The notes beneath the pieces are model-generated. The model was given only the letters and a program-made list of their open reading frames with translations, ran no database searches and was not told the origin of the DNA. Source: JBAYSY01 sp041675885 (GTDB lineage Bacteria > Pseudomonadota > Alphaproteobacteria > Rhodobacterales > Rhodobacteraceae). Taken from it: a DNA stretch of 64,000 bases. Below, piece by piece: positions 16,197 to 22,538 of the stretch. Position numbers and translations under genes: made by a program. The DNA lies in assembly GCA_041675885.1 (NCBI GenBank), contig JBAYSY010000006.1, forward strand, positions 19,773-83,772, in the 5' to 3' direction. Each line of letters starts with the position of its first letter. Position 1 is the first letter of the stretch.

Positions 16197-17561
16197 TCAC
16201 ACCAGCTTGCGCCGCCGGGTGACGCTTATGTCCAGATCGGTGATCTTCTTGCGCAACGTGTTGCGGTTGATCCCCAGGAGGTCGGCGCAACGGGCCTGGT
16301 TGCCGCCGGTCGCATCCAGCGCGATCTCGATCAGGGGCACCTCGATCTCGCGCAGGATCCGCATGTAGAGGCCGGGCGGCGGCAGTTGCCCGCCGTGCAG
16401 GTCGAAATAGCGTTGCAGGTGCCGCGCCACCGAGGCCGACAGTTTCTCGCCCTCCATGCCGCCGCGCAGCGGCCCGGCCGCGGGCTGGCTGCCCAGAACC
16501 GCCCCGACCTCGGCGCGGGCGATCTCTTCCCCGGTGCCGGTCACCAGCAGGCGGCGCACCGTGTTTTCCAGCTGCCGGACATTGCCGGGCCAGGAATAAA
16601 GCCGCAGCAGTTCCCGCGCCTCGGGGGAAAACCTGCGCGCGGGCGCCCCGTCACGCGCGCCGCCGGCAAGGAAATGTTCGGCCAGCAGGGGGATATCCTC
16701 GACCCGCTCGCGCAGGGGCGGCACGGCGATGGAGACCCCGCCCAGCCGGTAGAACAGATCCTGCCGGAAGGTCCCGTCGCCGGTCCGCGCGGCCGGATCG
16801 CCCTGGCTGGTGGCCATGATCCGGGGCGCGGTCTCGTCCAGGGCGTCCAGCATCCGCACGATCCGCCCCTGCGCTTCGGGATCGCAGTCGCCCACCTCGT
16901 CGAACAGCAATGACCCGCCACGGGCACGGGCCAGGAGCGCCGAAGGCCCGTCCGCGTCCTTCAGGTCGTCGGCGCGGGCCACGACGAAGGGCAATGTCCG
17001 GCGGTCGGAAAAATCGTGGATCGCCCGGGCGATCAGCGACTTGCCGGTGCCGGATTCGCCGGTGATCAGCACCGGAATGCCGGTGTTCATCACCCGCGCC
17101 ACCAGCCGGTAGAGCGCCTGCATCGCCGGTGTCCGCCCCACCAGCGGCAGATCGTCGCCGGGCGCGCGCGGCGCAGCGGCGGGGGCGGGCACGCGGCGCT
17201 TGCGTTCCAGCGCGCGGGCGGCGCGTTTCATCAGGTCGGGCAGGTCGAAGGGCTTGGGCAGGTAGTCGTAGGCGTCGCGCTCGGCCGCCTGGATCGCGGT
17301 CATGATGGTGTTCTGCGCCGAGATCACGATCACCGGCAGGCCGGGCCGCGCCTTGCCGATCTTCGGCAGCGTCTCCAGCCCGTTGCCGTCGGGCATGATC
17401 ACGTCCGAGATCACCAGATCGCCCTTGCCCTCCTCGACCCAGCGCATCAGCGTCGTGAGCGACGCGGTGGCATGGACCTTGCACCCCGCCCGGGTCAGCG
17501 CCTGCGTCAGCACGGTGCGGATGGTGCGGTCGTCGTCGGCGACCAGAACGGTTCCGTCCAT
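16197..17561 (-). CDS. ntrC: Nitrogen regulator NtrC, sigma-54-independent (R. capsulatus) type
   Basis: 454 residues. The receiver has Asp53 in DLVISDVIMPDG and Lys in YLPKPF. The AAA+ core has GESGTGKS (Walker A) and GSLLFDEVGD (Walker B). The region between them, where GAFTGA should be, reads DDLKDADGPSALLARARGG, so the sigma-54 contact loop is absent. Rhodobacter capsulatus NtrC is known for this same loss and activates the sigma-70 form of RNA polymerase. The Fis-type C terminus is GNQARCADLLGINRNTLRKKI. One base separates the ntrB stop from this start, so ntrBC are co-translated. It should drive nitrogen-starvation genes when phosphorylated by NtrB. Confidence 0.95.
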   Translation of the reverse strand: MDGTVLVADDDRTIRTVLTQALTRAGCKVHATASLTTLMRWVEEGKGDLVISDVIMPDGNGLETLPKIGKARPGLPVIVISAQNTIMTAIQAAERDAYDYLPKPFDLPDLMKRAARALERKRRVPAPAAAPRAPGDDLPLVGRTPAMQALYRLVARVMNTGIPVLITGESGTGKSLIARAIHDFSDRRTLPFVVARADDLKDADGPSALLARARGGSLLFDEVGDCDPEAQGRIVRMLDALDETAPRIMATSQGDPAARTGDGTFRQDLFYRLGGVSIAVPPLRERVEDIPLLAEHFLAGGARDGAPARRFSPEARELLRLYSWPGNVRQLENTVRRLLVTGTGEEIARAEVGAVLGSQPAAGPLRGGMEGEKLSASVARHLQRYFDLHGGQLPPPGLYMRILREIEVPLIEIALDATGGNQARCADLLGINRNTLRKKITDLDISVTRRRKLV

Positions 17562-17562
17562 G

Positions 17563-18681
17563 TCAGTCGGTCTCCCTCATGCTGTCCCCGGCCGGTTCTT
17601 CGGCCTGCCCCCGCGCCACCGGAAGCGAGATGCGGAACACCGTCCGCCCCGGCACCGAATCGAGCGCGATCCAGCCGCCGTGGGCCGAGACGATCCTTGA
17701 CGCCAGCGCAAGCCCGAGGCCGGTGCCGTTGGGCCGGGTGCTGACGAAGGGCTCGAACACCTCGTCAGTCAGCGCAGGCGGGATGCCCGGCCCGTCGTCC
17801 ACGATCTCGATCTGGAGGGGCAGGGCCTCGCCGCGCCCGTCGGCCCGGCGCAGACGCAACGACAGGTCGTAGAAACTGCGCAGCCGGATCGTGCCGGGTT
17901 TTCCGCCCGCCGCCTCGGCCGCGTTCTTCAGGAGGTTGAGGAACACCTGCAACAACTGGTCGGGATCCGCCAGCGCCGGGGGCAGCGAGGGGTCGTAGTC
18001 CTCCAGGATGGTCATCCCGGCGGCGAAGCCGACCATGGCCGAACGCCGGGCGCGGTCCAGCGCATCGTGGATGTTGACTGCGCGCAATTCGGGCGGGCGC
18101 AGGTTGCCGAACTGCTCGACCTGTTCCAGCAGTTTCACGATCCGCCGCGATTCGGCGACGATCAGGCCGGTCAGTTCCCGGTCCTCGCCCTCAAGCCCCA
18201 TCAACAGCAGCTGCGCCGCCCCGGTGATCCCGGCCAGCGGGTTCTTGATCTCATGCGCCAGCATCTCGGCCATGCCGATGGCCGAGCGCGCGGCGGATTT
18301 CCCGCCCTGCGCCCGGCCCAGCCGGTCGGCGATCTCGCGCGGGGCGATCAGCAGCAGGACGGTTTCCGGCGTATCGGCCAGCGGCGCAAGCTGCACGTTG
18401 CACTGTACCGGCGGACGCGGGCCCGAGGTCACATCCACGTCGTTGATGAAGAGCGCCGACCGGTTGGCGCGCACCCGGGCGAAAGCATCGTCGAGCGGCG
18501 CGTCCATGGCCAGCCGGTCGAGCACGGGCAGGCCAAGCAGCGCGCGGGCCGAGGCATTGAGGAACGCCTCGGCCGCCGGGTTGGCCGCCGCGATCAGGTC
18601 CGAGGCATCCACCAGCAGCGCCGGGACCGGCAGCGAGGCCCAGATCGCGCCGGGGCCGGGCAGGGGGGCGGCGGGACTCAT
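17563..18681 (-). CDS. ntrB: Nitrogen sensor kinase NtrB
   Basis: 372-residue soluble kinase: an N-terminal PAS-like domain (PVPALLVDASDLIAAANPAAEAFL), then H-box MLAHEIKNPLAG with His143, and the ATPase with NLLKNAAEAAGG, DDGPGIPP and GTGLGLALA. It phosphorylates and dephosphorylates NtrC under control of PII proteins in the cytoplasm. The start at 18681 overlaps the dusB stop by four bases, the classic nifR3-ntrB-ntrC arrangement of Rhodobacter. A longer open frame exists upstream but lies within dusB. Confidence 0.96.
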   Translation of the reverse strand: MSPAAPLPGPGAIWASLPVPALLVDASDLIAAANPAAEAFLNASARALLGLPVLDRLAMDAPLDDAFARVRANRSALFINDVDVTSGPRPPVQCNVQLAPLADTPETVLLLIAPREIADRLGRAQGGKSAARSAIGMAEMLAHEIKNPLAGITGAAQLLLMGLEGEDRELTGLIVAESRRIVKLLEQVEQFGNLRPPELRAVNIHDALDRARRSAMVGFAAGMTILEDYDPSLPPALADPDQLLQVFLNLLKNAAEAAGGKPGTIRLRSFYDLSLRLRRADGRGEALPLQIEIVDDGPGIPPALTDEVFEPFVSTRPNGTGLGLALASRIVSAHGGWIALDSVPGRTVFRISLPVARGQAEEPAGDSMRETD

Positions 18682-19673
18682 GCCGCCCGTCTTCGCGCGG
18701 GGGCGGGGCTGGCGGAAAGCCCGGCGCGGATCGCGGCGATGGCCTGCGCGGGGGTGGGGGCGGTGACCACGGCGCGGCGGGCGGGCGCGTCGGCCCCGGC
18801 CTCGTCCAGATACCAGCCCAGATGCTTGCGCGCGACCCGGCCGCCGAGATCGACACCGTAGAAGGACAGCATCGCCTCGTAATGCGCCACCACCAGATCG
18901 GCGAGCGTGTCGCCCACGGGCACTTCGGGCGAGGGGGTGCCGAACAGTTCCGCCGCCACCTGCGCCAAGAGCCACGGCCGCCCCTGCGCGCCCCGGCCGA
19001 TCATCGCCCCGTCGGCGCCCGAGGCCGCAAGCGCCGCCCGCGCCGCCTTTGGTCCGGTGATGTCGCCATTGGCGATCACCGGGATCGCGACCGCATCCTT
19101 CACCGCGCGGATTGCCGCCCAGTCGGCGGCGCCCTTGTAGAACTGGCAGCGGGTGCGGCCGTGGATCGTGACCATCGCCACCCCCGCGCCCTCGGCCCGG
19201 CGGGCGAGGTCGGCGGCGTTGAGGCTGTCATCGTCCCAGCCCAGCCGGGTCTTGAGCGTGACCGGAACCGAGACCGCGCCCACGACCGCCTCGATCAGCC
19301 GCAACGCATGATCCGGCTCGCGCATCAGGGCCGAGCCGGACCAGCCGTTCACCACCTTCTTCGCCGGGCAACCCATGTTGATGTCGATGATCCGCGCGCC
19401 CTGCGCCTCGCACCAGCGCGCGGCCTCGGCCATCCAGAACGGATCGCGGCCCGCAAGCTGCACCGAGGTCGCCGCCTCACTGAGGCCCAACTCGGCCCGC
19501 GCGCGCGCCAGCGGCCGGCCCTGCACCACCTCCTGCGAGGCGACCATCTCGGACACCACCAGCCCGGCGCCGAATCCCGCCACCACGCGACGGAACGGCA
19601 GGTCGGTGATCCCCGCCAGCGGGGCGAGGAACACCGGCGGGGTCAGGGTCCGGTCTGCCAGTCGAACGGTCAA
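18678..19673 (-). CDS. dusB: tRNA-dihydrouridine synthase (NifR3)
   Basis: Flavin enzyme reducing uridines to dihydrouridine in tRNA D-loops. 331 residues from the chosen start. The barrel begins with PVFLAPLAGITDLPFR (FMN site). The catalytic Cys102 is in DINMGCPAKKVVNGWSGSALM; VTIHGRTRCQFYKG, IANGDI and MIGRGAQGRPW follow. First gene of the dusB-ntrB-ntrC operon, called nifR3 in Rhodobacter. The start is uncertain. TTG 19673 gives LTVRLADRTLTPPVFL and has AAAGGA eight bases upstream; ATG 19721 in the same frame adds 16 residues but has no ribosome-binding site. The minor start codon may limit expression of the operon. Confidence 0.93.
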   Translation of the reverse strand: MTVRLADRTLTPPVFLAPLAGITDLPFRRVVAGFGAGLVVSEMVASQEVVQGRPLARARAELGLSEAATSVQLAGRDPFWMAEAARWCEAQGARIIDINMGCPAKKVVNGWSGSALMREPDHALRLIEAVVGAVSVPVTLKTRLGWDDDSLNAADLARRAEGAGVAMVTIHGRTRCQFYKGAADWAAIRAVKDAVAIPVIANGDITGPKAARAALAASGADGAMIGRGAQGRPWLLAQVAAELFGTPSPEVPVGDTLADLVVAHYEAMLSFYGVDLGGRVARKHLGWYLDEAGADAPARRAVVTAPTPAQAIAAIRAGLSASPAPARRRAA

Positions 19674-20252
19674 ATGCCTTGTCCTTTGCGTTTTGGCCCT
19701 TGCGCCTTGCGGCAAGACCATGCCCGGCCCCGGCGGATCGCAAGGCGCCCGCGCCCCGTATATGCCTGCCGGTTGGACAATGCCCGTTTTTTGGGCAGTT
19801 GTCGCGGCGCATGATGCGGTCCGCGCCGTTTCCTGCACCATTTCCCGTGATTGCCTGCCGGGCCGGGCTGGCTGGAGCGTTGATCGGCATACCCGCCCGG
19901 AGGCAACGCATTGCAACAGAGGGCAGCGGACGACCGCCGGGTGGCCGCTGCTACGATTGTGGTCTGGCAGTTTATGGTGCCGAATACCCCCAATGTATGT
20001 GCCTGCGGTGACGTCGCAATAGCGGCCGCCCGATGCGGGCGGTCGGCCGCTGCCCGGCGGCGCGTGCCGCGCCTTGATTCCGGGCGAGGGCTACACTCCT
20101 GACGGCCCTGCCAACACGCAAGCCGGACACCACCTTCGAAGTGGCGGAAAAACAATGGCCTGACCCGTTTCCGCCGTTCCAACGCAAGCCGAAAGGCTTT
20201 AGACAGGCGCGTGATTACTCTGGCCATGTAACGGGAACAAGACCGGGGCGGG
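19674..20252. other. Long intergenic region between dusB operon and ispDF
   Basis: About 580 bases between divergent operons. The middle third is the long family-B repeat L1. The dusB-proximal part has a five-pair hairpin TGCCC/GGGCA around a T-rich loop near 19787-19803, and must contain the nifR3-ntrBC promoter. No protein-coding region is convincing: short open frames here are produced by the repeat. Confidence 0.5.
19913..20086 (-). repeat. Long palindromic repeat L1 (family B), with conserved core
   Basis: About 174 bp, oriented opposite to L2. From its right end it carries the hairpin starting GCCCGGAATCAAGGCGCG, a second hairpin AGCGGCCGACCGCCCG with its complement, an extra segment of about 96 bp, and the tail CCTCTGTTGC. 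The extra segment holds GGTATTCGGCACCATAAACT and TGCCAGACCAC, nearly identical to the core of L2 over roughly 70 bp. Non-coding in both copies; nearby short open frames are by-products. Confidence 0.85.
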
Positions 20253-21443
20253 ATGCAGACAGCCGCGATCATCGTCGCCGCCGGGCGCGGCAGCCGCATG
20301 GGCGGCGAGGTGCCGAAGCAATGGCGGCTGCTGGCCGGGCAGCCGGTGCTGGCCCATTCGCTGGCCGCGTTCCGTGCCGCCGGGGTCGGGCGTATCCTGC
20401 TGGTGCTGCACCCCGACGACATGGACCGCGCCGCGCCGCTGCTCGGCCCCGGGGTCGAAGCCGTGGCGGGGGGCGAGACCCGCGACGCCTCGGTCCGCGC
20501 CGGGCTTCTGGCGGCCGGGGGGGCCGAACGGGTGCTGATCCATGACGGCGCCCGGCCGCTGCTGCGGCCCGGACTGATCCTGCGCCTGATCGCCGCGCTC
20601 GACGATGCCGACGGCGCCGCCCCGGCACTGCCGGTGACCGACGCGCTCTGGCGGGCCGATGGGGGCCGCGTCACCGGGGCCGAACCCCGCGCCGGGCTCT
20701 ACCGCGCGCAGACCCCGCAGGCGTTCCGGCTTGACGCGATCCTGTCGGCGCATCTGCACCACAAGGGCGGTGCGGCCGACGATGTGGAAGTGGCCTGCGC
20801 CGCCGGGATCGGCGTCGCCGTGACCCCCGGCGACGAGGAGAACCTCAAGCTCACCTGGCCCGGCGATTTCGACCGGGCGGAACGGATACTGGCCGCGCGC
20901 GCAGGCGCGCAAAACATGGCCGCACGCACGGGCGCGCGGAACGACAACGAAGGAGGGCCGGCGATGGATATCCGCTGCGGCAACGGGTTCGATGTGCATC
21001 GCTTCGGGCCGGGGGATCACGTGACGCTGTGCGGGGTGGCGGTCCCGTTCGGGCGCGGGCTTGCGGGCCATTCCGACGCCGATGTGGGGATGCACGCGCT
21101 GAGCGATGCGATCTACGGCGCGCTGGCCGAGGGCGATATCGGCAGCCATTTTCCGCCCTCGGACCCGCAATGGAAGGGGGCGGCAAGCCGCGTCTTTCTG
21201 GAACACGCGGCAGGGCGGGCGCGGGCGCGGGGCTTTGCCATCACCCATGTCGATGTCACGCTGATCTGCGAGGCGCCGAAGATCGGCCCGCACGCGGGGG
21301 CGATGCGCGCGGCACTGGCCGGGCTGCTGGGGCTGGAGCCGGGCCGGGTCTCGGTCAAGGCCACCACGTCCGAGCGTCTGGGCTTTACCGGCAGGGGCGA
21401 GGGGATCGCCGCCATCGCCACCGCCACCCTGATCGCGCCATGA
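20253..21443 (+). CDS. ispDF: Bifunctional IspD/IspF (MEP isoprenoid pathway)
   Basis: Fusion of 2-C-methyl-D-erythritol 4-phosphate cytidylyltransferase and MECDP synthase. IspD (1 to about 215) has the nucleotide-binding AAGRGSRMGGEVPKQW, then VLIHDGARPLL and ALPVTDAL. IspF (from Met238) has GNGFDVHRF with the metal ligands Asp and His, AGHSDADVGMHALSDAIYGA, DIGSHFPPSDP and TSERLGFTGRGEG. Such fusions are usual in alphaproteobacteria. The linker includes a repeated ARAGAQ/ARTGAR stretch. A perfect AAGGAGG lies seven bases before the ATG of Met238, so free IspF may also be made. ATGA overlap with pgpA downstream. Confidence 0.97.
   Translation: MQTAAIIVAAGRGSRMGGEVPKQWRLLAGQPVLAHSLAAFRAAGVGRILLVLHPDDMDRAAPLLGPGVEAVAGGETRDASVRAGLLAAGGAERVLIHDGARPLLRPGLILRLIAALDDADGAAPALPVTDALWRADGGRVTGAEPRAGLYRAQTPQAFRLDAILSAHLHHKGGAADDVEVACAAGIGVAVTPGDEENLKLTWPGDFDRAERILAARAGAQNMAARTGARNDNEGGPAMDIRCGNGFDVHRFGPGDHVTLCGVAVPFGRGLAGHSDADVGMHALSDAIYGALAEGDIGSHFPPSDPQWKGAASRVFLEHAAGRARARGFAITHVDVTLICEAPKIGPHAGAMRAALAGLLGLEPGRVSVKATTSERLGFTGRGEGIAAIATATLIAP
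20950..20966 (+). promoter_or_regulatory. Internal ribosome-binding site before the IspF domain
   Basis: AAGGAGG at 20950-20956, seven bases, then ATG at 20964-20966, in frame with ispDF and exactly at the first residue of the IspF domain (MDIRCGNGFDVH). It is a better ribosome-binding site than that of ispDF itself. It could allow separate IspF synthesis or be a relic of once separate genes. Confidence 0.6.
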
Positions 21444-21952
21444 GCGCCCGGATGAGCACAAGCCGCGCCGTCGCCACATTCTTCGGCGCGGGCCTCCTGC
21501 GCCCGGCGCCGGGCACATGGGGTTCGGCCGTGGCCGTGGCGCTCGGGCTGCTGATCCACGGGATCGGGCATTTCCCGCTCCTGGCCATGGCGACGCTGGC
21601 GGCGGTCGGCTGGGGTTTCTGGGCGGTGGAGCGCGAACTGGCCGGGCGTGCGGGCGAAGACCCGTCCGAGATCGTGATCGACGAGGTGGCGGGGCAGTGG
21701 CTGGCGCTCTGCTTCGCGTCCTTCGGGTTCTGGATGATGGGGCTCGACAGCTGGCATTTCCCCTGGCCCGGCTGGGTCGCGGCCTTCCTGTTCTTCCGGC
21801 TGTTCGACATCTGGAAGCCCTGTCTGGTGGGTCGGGCCGACCGGCGCGGCGACGCGGCGGGGGTGATGCTGGACGATCTCTGGGCCGGGCTGTTCGCCGG
21901 GATCGCGGTGGTCGTGGCGGCGGGCGTATCGCACGGGGTGCTGATGGGATGA
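21440..21952 (+). CDS. pgpA: Phosphatidylglycerophosphatase A
   Basis: Removes the phosphate from phosphatidylglycerophosphate to give phosphatidylglycerol in the inner membrane. 170 residues. Visible family motifs are FFGAGLLRPAPGTWGSAVAV near the start, EIVIDEVAGQWLAL (acidic catalytic/metal site), FRLFDIWKP and the DDLWAGLFAG near the C terminus, with about four hydrophobic stretches. It overlaps ispDF upstream and pncC downstream by ATGA junctions, so the three genes form one tightly coupled operon. A second in-frame ATG at 21452 could be the true start. Confidence 0.93.
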   Translation: MSARMSTSRAVATFFGAGLLRPAPGTWGSAVAVALGLLIHGIGHFPLLAMATLAAVGWGFWAVERELAGRAGEDPSEIVIDEVAGQWLALCFASFGFWMMGLDSWHFPWPGWVAAFLFFRLFDIWKPCLVGRADRRGDAAGVMLDDLWAGLFAGIAVVVAAGVSHGVLMG

Positions 21953-22422
21953 GCACGGCGCGCGACCTTCTCGCGGCGGCCGGGGCGGCGGGGCTGACCG
22001 TCGCCACCGCCGAAAGCTGCACCGGCGGCGGGGTGGCGGCGGCGATCACCGATATCGCCGGGTCGTCGGCGGTGTTCGAGCGGGGCTTCGTGACCTATTC
22101 GAACGCCGCCAAGCAGGAGATGCTGGGGGTGCGGGCCGGAACCCTCGAAGCCCATGGCGCGGTGTCCGAGGAAGTGGCGCGGGAGATGGCCGAGGGCGCG
22201 CTTGCGCGCTCCGGCGCCGGGATTGCGGTCGCGGTGACCGGCATCGCCGGGCCGGGCGGATCCGGGTTCAAGCCCGAGGGCCGGGTCTGCTTCGCCCTTG
22301 CCCGCCGGTGGGCGGCGACGGTAGCGGAGACGGTGGAGTTCGGTGCCATCGGCCGCGCCGCCGTCCGCGCCGCCAGCGTCGAACACGCGCTGCGGCTGCT
22401 GCTGGCGGCGGCAAGGGGATAG
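21949..22422 (+). CDS. pncC: Nicotinamide-nucleotide amidohydrolase (CinA C-terminal type)
   Basis: Deamidates nicotinamide mononucleotide to nicotinate mononucleotide in the pyridine nucleotide cycle. 157 residues, the length of the stand-alone CinA C-terminal domain. Motifs are TVATAESCTGGGVAAAITD with the catalytic Ser, FVTYSNAAKQEMLGV, and AVTGIAGPGGSG near residue 100. Last gene of the ispDF-pgpA-pncC operon; the start overlaps the pgpA stop. The product NaMN is also the phosphoribosyl donor for CobT elsewhere in this window. A family-B repeat follows 50 bases after the stop. Confidence 0.92.
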   Translation: MSTARDLLAAAGAAGLTVATAESCTGGGVAAAITDIAGSSAVFERGFVTYSNAAKQEMLGVRAGTLEAHGAVSEEVAREMAEGALARSGAGIAVAVTGIAGPGGSGFKPEGRVCFALARRWAATVAETVEFGAIGRAAVRAASVEHALRLLLAAARG

Positions 22423-22472
22423 CGGAGGCGGGGCAGGGCTGTCGGGAGCGCCAACCTTCGCCCCGTGCCATT

Positions 22473-22538
22473 GCCCGGAATCAAGGCGCGCAAGCGCCGC
22501 CGGGCAGCGGCCGACCGCGGGCGGCCGCTGCCCGCCCC
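22473..22538. repeat. Short palindromic repeat S1 (family B)
   Basis: Begins GCCCGGAATCAAGGCGCG, continues with the GCGCC/CCGGGC return arm and then AGCGGCCGACCGCGGGCGG with CCGCTGCCC. It ends right against the valS stop codon and lies 50 bases after pncC, between two convergent genes. Position and strong stems suggest it is used as a transcription end for both. Confidence 0.8.

Noticed and set aside
19679..20102. Short open frames with the peptide GLAVYGAEYP or GLAVYGAGYP, also seen near 28605-28811
   Set aside because: They come from the family-B repeat core in L1 and L2. The two copies share DNA, not a start, ribosome-binding site or complete frame, so a conserved small protein is not supported.
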